The position numbers and the translations under genes were made by a program. 64,000 nt of DNA, taken from Oidiodendron maius Zn. Lineage: Eukaryota > Ascomycota > Leotiomycetes > Myxotrichaceae. Positions 56,014-64,000 of the stretch are shown here, in pieces (the stretch's first letter is position 1; each line of letters begins with the position of its first letter). The stretch is from the NCBI GenBank assembly GCA_000827325.1, contig KN832886.1, forward strand, positions 280,925-344,924. Reading direction: 5' to 3'. Below the pieces are notes generated by a model. That model ran no database searches and was not told where the DNA came from. It saw nothing but the letters and a program-made list of their open reading frames with translations.

Positions 56014-57200
56014 ATGGATGCGGCTAGCAACAACTTCCCCTACCCGAAGGTGCACACGAAGGACTGCGACATTCGTCTCCTCTCAATCGTGCCCCAAACA
56101 GATGCCGAGACGCGCGTACATTGTGTGCTTTCGAAGGTTTCCCTAAACGACAAATATGTCACATTTCGTATGAATGGGGAGATCCAAATACGACGGTTCC
56201 ACTACTCCTTGATGGTCGAGTATTCTACATCGCCAGGAATCCAGAAGCTTGTCTCAAAGTTCTTCGTTCCACGAAGGGCCAAAATAATGAGAAAGTCTGG
56301 ATCGATGCGATATGTATCAATCGAGTCGACCTCCGGGAAAGGAGCGAGCAGGTCCAGCTCATGAGAAGGATATATGGGCCCGTGTTTTCTCAATTCTGTG
56401 GCTCGGTGAACCGACAAGACCATGCGCGGCAGCACTGGTGGCCCTTCAGCTGGAGAAGAAGTTTCCGGGCCAGCTCGGACCAGCACACATATCAACACTG
56501 TTTGAGAGACTGCCGAAAGCTGCCTTGCACGTGGTAGCTGAAAACATGCTCTATCTGAGAAACCTAGGTGTTTGGGAACGAATCTGGATCCTGCAAGAAA
56601 TCTGCCTTGCGAAGGAGGTTGTTCTCATGTATGGAAGTGCAGTCATCTCGGAGGCAGCCCGGACGGCGGTTCAATCGTTCATGACTTCAACTATGACTCT
56701 TCCTAGCTGGGAGACCGGAGGATCTAACTAAGATGTAGTGTTGTTATCGGCAGGGTCACGATTGTGGTCAATGCGAATGACCATCACGAGACGGCCCGAA
56801 CTCGGAATTCCATTGGCAATGGCGCTGTCGTTCCTCTGCGGATCAGTCAAGGCTACAGATCCGAGAGACTACGTACACGCTTTGATGGGGATAGTCATCG
56901 ATATGCCGCCAGCAGGGCGCCTATCTTCCTTTCTCCGAAAGATATATGCTTTACTGCGTCCCGGCCGTGCTAATACAGACATGAACAAGCCATAACAGAC
57001 TATGGCAAGCACGCAGTAGATACTGAAGACACTCGAGGACTACCGACGCGCATTTGCAGTTGCATTCCCACTGAAGACACTTCTGAGCTTCTACTCTGAA
57101 GGCGGGATCGATGCCTTTTGGCGAACGCTCGTTTGCGACTATCACAGTTCCGGGGACTCAGTACCTGACAATCGCAATTTGATGTCGGTGTCACAATCAA
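56014..57200 (+). pseudogene. HET-domain gene with several frameshifts
   Basis: Starts plausibly at MDAASNNFPYPKVH and continues KDCDIRLLSIVPQ, then moves frame to HISYEWGDPNTTVPLLLDGR and VWIDAICINRVDLRERSEQV, moves again to FSILWLGEPTRP, RIWILQEICLAKEVVLMYG, and once more to KATDPRDYVHALMGIVIDM. These are the HET hallmarks LSYxWGD, WIDAICINQ, VWLG, RxWILQE and DPRDxVYALLG in the correct order. At least three shifts and a stop at 56731 break the gene. No C-terminal repeat or prion domain can be followed after about 57200. Confidence 0.85.
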
Positions 57201-58071
57201 AAGTGGGGCTATATAGCTGAGGCGACTTCTCGATCATGACCACATCATAATTCCCGAACTCCTCGGAATCAAGTAAAAAAAGAGTTGTCTCTTAATAGCG
57301 GAATTGATATTGATTGAAAGCGATTTGAAATATGTAATTCCAAGAAATGCGACTAGTGGGTATTGAGATATTTAATGGCAAAAAGCCCCGCAGGATGTTT
57401 TTTTCTGCCTCGGGCGGTGACAAACTAGCGACTTAACCGAGCCTTCCGAAAAAAAACTACAAAAAACTATAAACACCGTCCTTCCCTAACAGCCTCCTTC
57501 CCTCATAGCAGGGGCAAAAAAATTAATTAAAGCACAGAAGGAACAGACCTAATGTACTGTTAGATTATGAAGCAAAATAAGAAAATTTGTGTTAACACGG
57601 CCGGGGCCTGGCATAGGGGTATATTTATAACCCCGGACGTGCAAAACAGTTTCCACCCTAGTGACGAACAAAACTGAGTCATCTGATTTGCCTTCGGGCA
57701 TTGATGAGACCAACATAAATTCTGAAGGAGCCAATAGGCGTTATCACCGCAACCACTTTTTTGTGAGTGCGGGTGTTTTTTTTGGCCCTCTGTTCGAACC
57801 CCACTATGCATTTAGCGATGTTTACCGCCTGCACCACGCCTTCCAATTTTGTACGAGTTATCTATTTTGATTTATAACCTTCGGAAAATACAGGCAACAA
57901 CCGCCACAGCTTTGGTCTGCAAACTTGGTTATTCTTGCACAATGTACCGGAATCCTCCTTATTCTAGAATAGCGTCCCATATAATTTTTATAGAAAATTA
58001 ATTGAATGTATAGTTATATAGTAATTAATTGTTAAAGTTTAAGGTAGGCTATAAAAACTACCTGTTTTGAT
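57201..58071. other. Gene-free stretch
   Basis: AT-rich with A/T homopolymers (57400-57530 and 57960-58060). No supported gene. Confidence 0.4.
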
Positions 58072-58809
58072 ATGGAGGCGTGTTCTGTAACAGGACTTCA
58101 GTTACATACGTGCATAGAGATCCTAAAATTGGTTTTAGAGGAATCTTCTTGTATGGAGCCAAAATGGGATCTATACATAGAGACAAGACAAGGAAAGTGT
58201 CACTACGCCCGAAGGGAGCCAAGACAAGCCCCCTTGGGTAGTGAGAGAACCTCTCAATACATGCTTATACTGACTCCACTATTGCTCACCATGAAGAGTG
58301 GAGGAACACTGGGCTTTCATTGCGCATATCAATACCCCCAGAGGTTTGAGGGCACATACTATTACGAATGGTATCCGCTTACGTTAAAAGGCACTGGCGC
58401 AGTCCTATTCACTCTGTTCCGGGCATTCGGCCTGACGGTGCACATTAAAGCCTATGATGGTCACTGTTACGGAAGTATGGATGATGCTACAAATCGATGT
58501 CGAGGTACGATATCTACGCAGGATGAGAAAAGAGTGGAATCCGAGGCTATGGATGTAAGCCCAGCCATTGTATTGGTGACGAGATATTCCGGGATGTTAC
58601 ATCGTTCAACGAATGGACAGCCCAAGAAAACAGAAAAGTGTATTATGAAGTTGCGAGAACTGCCACTAACTGGATTGGCAACGAAACTGAAATTGAGTGG
58701 GAGTACGCTTTCCTGGCATTACTGGTTGTGGTGCGGGAATTTCAATGATAGAATTGAGGGCTTAGATATGTATTCCCCAAATGTCTGTCTTCATCCATCT
58801 CACGTATAA
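58072..58809 (+). CDS. Hypothetical protein, 245 aa
   Basis: A complete single frame from ATG to TAA. Composition is protein-like, with aromatic-rich segments (HCAYQYPQRFEGTYYYEWYP, GAVLFTLFRAFGLTVHI), but I recognise no family or motif. The 3' end overlaps by about 70 bp a kinase-like remnant on the other strand, so at least one of the two is not an intact gene. Confidence 0.4.
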   Translation: MEACSVTGLQLHTCIEILKLVLEESSCMEPKWDLYIETRQGKCHYARREPRQAPLGSERTSQYMLILTPLLLTMKSGGTLGFHCAYQYPQRFEGTYYYEWYPLTLKGTGAVLFTLFRAFGLTVHIKAYDGHCYGSMDDATNRCRGTISTQDEKRVESEAMDVSPAIVLVTRYSGMLHRSTNGQPKKTEKCIMKLRELPLTGLATKLKLSGSTLSWHYWLWCGNFNDRIEGLDMYSPNVCLHPSHV

Positions 58810-59040
58810 ATTTCTCATCCTTCAGTTTCTCATCGGTCAGGTCTGTCCCTCCATACCCAACATATTCGATAACAGCAAAGACCTCTCCTCGACACAGATA
58901 GATCTTGTCGATATCAACAAAGTTTGGATGTCGCATCTCAAGGATGGGGAAGCGAGGGTTACTCCTGATACTCCGCAACAGGTACAGAGTTTTGTGTTGT
59001 GGAGGGAGAGTAGAAGGTCAAGGTCTAATTCCTACTCAGA
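58742..59040 (-). pseudogene. Protein-kinase-like fragment
   Basis: The minus strand encodes LEMRHPNFVDIDKIYLCRGE followed by VFAVIEYVGYGGTDL, which resembles the beta4-beta5/hinge part of fungal kinase-like proteins (RHPNxVxxxxIYxxxxxxFxVxEY). Neither the ATP-binding loop before it nor HRD/DFG after it can be found. A short remnant. Confidence 0.45.
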
Positions 59041-59101
59041 CTGATTACCGCGACAGCTGCCAGGATAATAATATTCTCCAACAAATTCATATATCGTAAA
59101 A

Positions 59102-60825
59102 TCAGGTCTGAAAAGCGATCCCACTGAAAATCCAACTGATCAATTGGATAAATGAAAAGTAGGCACCGGCGTTACTAACAACATCCTGCTTGTTGTTAGT
59201 TCATCTAAGCACACTTTCCCGCAGGAAGGAAACTTACTGTCCAGCCCATTTCATAGCTCAGTAACGACGTCTGTCTTGTGAAGGAGGGAATTTGAAGAAA
59301 AAGAGATATATGACAAGGCCCAGTAGCCGCCTGTGTTGTCGAGCCCAAGTCGCAGACTATTGATGTTGCTGGAATAGTTGAGATGGATAGCTCGTAGTCA
59401 TACGCCGGTGCGGAACCAAATGCTTGGCGGTAATTGAGACCGAGATTAATAGCTGTCATGCCGTTTGCATTTATAAGTACCATCCTCGTGTAACCATTTT
59501 CTAAGGCTTCTTGTAAGGTGAGTGTTGGATCATAGATGGCTACCCACAGGCTCGGCGACAGCTTCCACGATGAATCTACAAATTCTTGAGTAGAGTTGAC
59601 TATTACCATTGATTCATTAGTAGCGACTCAATGCTGATTCAGCATAAATATTACCACCTGGATTTGATTGCAACATATACGATAAAACTTACACCAATAA
59701 AATGCTTGCAGGATCATTAGAGTTGTTGGAATGTTGCAAAGCATCGCCGAGGTCGCCTGCATATTTAGATATCGATAGCTCGCATTCTGCCATACAAAGT
59801 CCCTTATATCTTCACTCCAAGAGCCGTTGCAGCTACATGGAAGTGTCCCAGGCTCGGAGGTATTGCAGTCCGCCGCATTTGGTTCATACCAGCCGAGGAA
59901 GCAGTTCGGCTCAGCACTTATATCATCGAGGGTGGCCTGAGAGGACCAATCCATCCTTTGGAATACTGCTATGGAAGGGAAATAAGCGTGATCCTAGAAT
60001 TTAGTCAATATCCTGACTAGTAACATAGTTTTTGACGACTTACGACAATGTCTTCACTAAATTGCAGCGCCTGCTGTCTCAAGTTCGGATACCAGAGGTA
60101 ATTGTATAGTAGGGGCATTATCAATAGTGACAGGCAAACAGTCATCACAGTGTTGCCCAAGTTTCTCCTATATGGATGCCGACAAGTCTCTAAGGTTGAA
60201 ATTAGCACGCTTGTGTCAAGACGTGGGAAAGAATTCAAATTGAGACACCTTTGCGACCAAAGTCCCTCACGACCACAACGGTTAGAACGACCAGCAAAGC
60301 AGCAGACCAAGCAAGGGCCACATATTTCACCCATAGTTTCGGATATCGAGCCGCCAAACCTCCAAAGGCGAGGAAGAGACAAAAAAAAGCTAAACTCAAG
60401 ACCACTGTTGGCTTCTGCGGAAGAACCTCTTTCTCTGGGCCAACTAAAGTTGACTGTAAAGATCCCAAGCGTTGTATGAAGGATGGCCAAGAAATTGACC
60501 ATGTTAGTGAGGGTCCTAACCATGAAAGTATGTTTCTTGGGAATGACTTTTGATCGGCACTTTTTGACTCGCTGATTCTATTGCTATTCACCTCGTCACA
60601 TTTTAATGGGGACGCCTTTAGAGACCGTGTCTTTGTCGCACCCTTGGCTATGCCATCATCACTGCTTAGAGTCTCGGGTTCAGCGACATCGTTGCGGTTT
60701 ATCGCAGTTGAAGGGCATTTGTTGCAGGATGTTAATGTGTTGGCGGCGTCGAGAGAAGTTCCTATGCTTTTTTCCTCTTTATGGAGGGATCTCTCATCTG
60801 GGATCAAGACTTGTGTCATGATCAA
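59102..60825 (-). CDS. Membrane protein of unknown function, five exons
   Basis: Exons 60825-60249, 60189-60044, 59993-59693, 59599-59238 and 59185-59102 (introns of 59, 50, 93 and 52 bp) give 489 aa; phases agree at each junction. The hydrophilic N terminus (~120 aa) is followed by two close TM helices (TVVLSLAFFCLFLAFGGLAA, YVALAWSAALLVVLTVVVV), a third (TVMTVCLSLLIMPLLYNYLW), a Cys-rich, probably extracellular region (CFLGWYEPNAADC, LPCSCNGSW), and a final TM helix in the last exon (AYFSFIQLISWIFSGIAF). No family is recognised. A different acceptor for the last exon (WDRFSDLILRYMNLLE) also gives an open frame, so the C terminus is the weak point. Confidence 0.75.
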
Positions 60826-62113
60826 AACTCGACTCTCATGAGATATTGTGAAAACATCAAAATATTATCGTCACTATATGAGCAGTAACAATTTACTGTG
60901 AAGCACATCAAGAAAAATATCGCCAGAAAGGATTGCGTGATTAATTGACCCAAAAAAGCAAGAGAGACCGAGAATACTTTCAGGGATCCCTACTTTGTGA
61001 AGTATGGTTGAGACCTTCTTTATCTATTATTTTGATTTAATTGGAGGAAATTACTGGAGTTGGTGGCTAGTTACAGGCTTTAACGTACTCGTAAGCTACC
61101 GTCGATCACTCCATGGTTCATCGCATGGTGTATCACAAGGCGGATTATCAGCACCCATGACTATCCCAGTAAAAAAAAAGGAATAACTCTAGACATCTGC
61201 AGCCACCTGTGTCAGAGAGCTGACAAACTCGTCCTTGTGCATTTCAGTGTTACATTTCAGCCGCAAATCTCTTCCTATTAGCCCTGTTATTGGTTGGTAT
61301 GCGGAGAAGAGTCAAGGTATCAGATGCATACGAGCGCTCAGCTGCAACTGGTAATTTTATCTTCGCTTCGTGGAGTTTTGTAGGGCCGTGAAAAGCAGCG
61401 GTACGCGTTTCATTTTTGTAGCTGTCTCCATCATAGGGAACGGTCCTCCCAGTTCTTCAATAGTAAATACGTTGATTTTCTGGCCGTGGTTCTTAACTTG
61501 TAGGGCTCATCTTCTAGTTAGCGGCAGTGAATTCTCAGTGGGGATCACACCCTCGCTGCGGGTAAGGCGGCTGCCGCGGACGCCTCTTATATCTGAAGAA
61601 GTATCGATTGTCCAATCGAATGCTACGTGGCGGATTCCTATCGTGACCAAATGCGGGAGCTAAACTAATACAGGCAGGTGCCTCTCCTGACGGAATCTCC
61701 ACGGCGCCTTGTACTCCCCGAAGTGAGCCCTTGGCTATCTTCACAGCCCCGTTTCGTCCTTGGTTCCCGCATGTGGAGGCTATGTTGCAACATGCTGCTA
61801 ATAGCAAGCTGAATATTGACGAACTTTCCTGGGCAAACAAAGCAGGGTTGGAACAGAACATCGCTGAGAATATGGTGGCAAGCTGGGGCAAAAGATGCCT
61901 CTTGTGATTTGGAAAGGGATCTTCGGCAGGATCACCTATAACAGCGTTTAATATCCTTCGACAGCCACTTGATTTGCTAGCCTTGTTTTAATCAACAAAG
62001 TATGTTGTACCAATTATTAAGTGGAAAACAAACCCCTATATGCCCTGCTCCTGCCTTCTGGTCTTTCTTCTTTATTCATATCAAATACTATTTGCGACAG
62101 ATTCTCCACGAAA
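60826..62113. other. Gene-poor interval
   Basis: Promoter side of the minus-strand membrane protein, then spacer. A plus-strand piece at 61740-61905 (FRPWFPHVEAMLQHAANSKL, SWANKAGLEQNIAENMV) looks protein-like but is short, without a start, and unassigned. Confidence 0.35.
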
Positions 62114-62693
62114 ATGATTTTTATATTGTTTATACTTTCCCTCATCATCGGCCAAGCCTTCTCCCAAGCAATCTTCATTAATAATTTTCCAGGATACTCT
62201 GCCCTCCCATCCTGTGCAGAGGCTCCTCTCAGTGTAATTGTTCGGGACATGGCCGACGGGTGTGGAGACAACCAACATACAACCTCCTACAGCTGTTTTT
62301 GCACGGCTAGCTCTTCTCATTATGATCAAGTTATCAGCGCTTCGGTAGTTTCCTCATGCACAGCCTCTCCCAGTTCAGCAGCCAGTGCAGCACTGGAAGT
62401 CTTCGCTAGCTATTGCGGAGTGGGATCCAGTTCAGGTACGTGTTTCTTCTTAACCATCGAGAAGGGCAAGAGAAGAGCTAATCGGTCTAGCCACCATAGC
62501 TACTACAACATCGAACCCATCTAGTTCCCCTCCAACAGTGTTGGTCTCATCATCCTCTTCAAAATACACTCTAGCAAGCGATACATCCAGCCCAATTCCG
62601 TCAGATGTCTCTAGTGCATCTCAGCGGCTCTGCACAAGTTCAAGTCTTGTTATTTATGCGGCTGTCGGACTAGTTCTCTTTGTGGTTCTGTAA
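62114..62693 (+). CDS. CFEM-like GPI-anchored protein
   Basis: Two exons (62114-62435, 62491-62693; 55-bp intron) give 174 aa. Signal peptide MIFILFILSLIIGQAFSQ, then a Cys module (PSCAEAPL, DGCGDNQ, SYSCFC, VSSC, ASYCG) that follows the CFEM pattern but has only six of its eight cysteines, missing the second and the seventh. A Ser/Thr-rich stalk and a hydrophobic tail (SLVIYAAVGLVLFVVL) fit a GPI signal. I chose this ATG because it starts the signal peptide; an in-frame ATG 93 bp upstream gives no such start. A wall or membrane surface role is likely. Confidence 0.82.
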
Positions 62694-63692
62694 TGTGTAT
62701 GATAAATCTGGAAGGTTTGAGGTAGCCACGTCCTGTCGAAGGTTATAGGGTCGGCAGGGTCGATACTTGACCATTTGTCTTGCTGCATATCTCATGATCT
62801 AAGTATGTTTAATTTGGCCTTTGTAGCTTCAGCTGTAGGATTCTTCCGTGTATTAAGTTCGTAATGGTAATATACGGGAGAGTGAGTGCATAGTGCTCTT
62901 TCTTCTGCTCTTTCTTCTGCATTCGAACGTTCTGTCACTTTTAGAAGTGCTGGCCAGCCGTGGCCAGGAGGAACGATTTGTAAGAATATGGGCTGTGGTA
63001 TGATACTGAGCCTCTCTTTGCTATTCGCATTTATTCCAAAGCCCTTGTATACTAGTATGCTGGCTACCGTACTACTATACGTACAATTAGTCAGTCTGGC
63101 TGTTATTCTCGCTATTTTGTGTGGAATTCAGCCCGGTAATCCGCCTTGCCAAAAGCAGCATTAAAGATTAGCCCGTGTAGCTCCACAGTACTTCACAAAA
63201 TGACGCCGACTGGGCAAATTCTCATCGGCCCATGCTGAAAACACTGAAAATATGCAGAGACGTGCTTGGACACTGTTCTAAGCACAGCCTACAATTAGGC
63301 GATATCATGAGGGCGTAACTTCGGGCGTAAATTTCGGCGCTAGCTTGGATATTTTGGCGCTGTTTCTAACTTTTATTGGCGGAGAATCAGCTATGAACTT
63401 CAGTTTCCTGCGCACATTCTCAAAATAGCGTGAGGCGTTTACACATATTTTCTTAGTCTCACTGATCTTCTCTTCAGAGGCTAGCCTTGCGAGCTGTCAT
63501 GGACTGAAGTATAAGAACTAGCATTTACTCCCAGCTCAGCCCAGCTTCTTGATAGAACAGACAGCGGACAGAGGATATACTAAATATAATCCAATCTACG
63601 CAACCTATAAACCTTGGAAACTCCTACTCTCTTTAGACTTATTCTTCAACTTGTCAAATTCTCCCCCAAATAAGTTACAGTTATCATCCGTA
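62694..63692. other. Intergenic stretch
   Basis: No gene recognised. A short repeat TGCTCTTTCTTC occurs twice in tandem near 62890. The frame at 62886-63164 ends in a hydrophobic segment but has no support as a gene. Confidence 0.4.
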
Positions 63693-64000
63693 ATGACGTC
63701 CAATACAAAGTCACTGGTACTATTTGGCATGTTGTTCTTAGCATCTTCCGCCATTCCTGACAAAGAGCATAAAGGAGTATGCATAGCCCAGTGACTGTGA
63801 AAATGATCCTTCTACTGACATTGGCTACAGCTAGGAAACCCGCTCGGTATTAATTATGGTATCAACTCCGACTCGATGATTAGTTATGATTCCGTCTACT
63901 TTGGCTATGCTCCGAACTATGATCCCCAAGTTACCATGGCCGACCTCAACCAGGCAACTGGACAGAAAGGCGCTACGTAAGTTAAATAACTCTGCCTTAG
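63693..64000 (+). CDS. Start of a probably secreted protein, 3' truncated by window
   Basis: Exon 1 (63693-63776) encodes a signal-peptide-like start (SLVLFGMLFLASSA); a 54-bp intron (GTATGC..CTACAG) leads to exon 2 (63831-63976) with LGNPLGINYGINSDSMISYD, SVYFGYAPNYDPQVTMADLN; a third exon would begin beyond the donor GTAAGT at 63977. The frame is consistent in phase. The GINYGxNSD start recalls some secreted fungal glycosidase-like proteins, but I cannot assign it. Confidence 0.6.

Overview
The window is nuclear DNA from a filamentous ascomycete (Pezizomycotina). Introns are short (44-93 bp) with GT..AG ends and often a CTAAY-type branch site. Gene content is typically fungal: a multidomain NRPS, a chimeric terpene synthase/prenyltransferase, CFEM/GPI-anchored proteins, HET and HeLo heterokaryon-incompatibility domains, ankyrin arrays, a CrtC/Diels-Alderase-like lipocalin and a hexose-type MFS transporter. 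I cannot fix the genus. Gene density is low, with many decayed genes and several AT-rich blocks, so this looks like an accessory or subtelomere-like region. All exon models were assembled by hand; every multi-exon model reported as a complete CDS sums to a multiple of three.

Layout. 0-20 kb is metabolic. It holds the 3' end of an NRPS (C-A-T-E-TE), a Myb-like small gene, relics of a HET gene, a UbiA-type prenyltransferase and a TPR gene, then a chimeric terpene synthase (minus) sharing a ~950-bp promoter region with a Cys-rich ABCG transporter (plus). A dienelactone hydrolase and an aldehyde dehydrogenase follow, tail to tail. Terpene synthase plus exporter plus oxidising and hydrolysing enzymes is compatible with a terpenoid cluster, but nothing in the sequence proves co-regulation. 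The terpene synthase has a changed first metal-binding motif in its cyclase half, and the UbiA gene beside it is dead.

20-41 kb holds self/non-self-type and surface genes: a HeLo-domain pseudogene, a six-finger zinc-finger gene built from 87-bp tandem repeats, a CFEM GPI protein, a secreted carboxylesterase, two adjacent TA-flanked MITE-like elements, a dead Tc1/mariner-type transposase, an intact HET-ankyrin gene, and a divergently oriented ankyrin gene.

41-64 kb holds a six-exon sugar transporter, a secreted CrtC/Diels-Alderase-like protein, two SDR relics, two multi-pass membrane proteins of unknown function, an aspartic-protease-like secreted protein, a HET pseudogene with several frameshifts, a kinase-like scrap, a second CFEM-like GPI protein, and the start of a secreted protein cut by the window edge.

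The best leads are the terpene synthase with cyclase motif DGMWK in place of DDxxE, the dead UbiA gene with its second fragment, the pair of MITE-like elements, the homogenised zinc-finger array, and the concentration of HET/HeLo/ankyrin loci in different states of decay. I did not find a clearly new multi-gene system.
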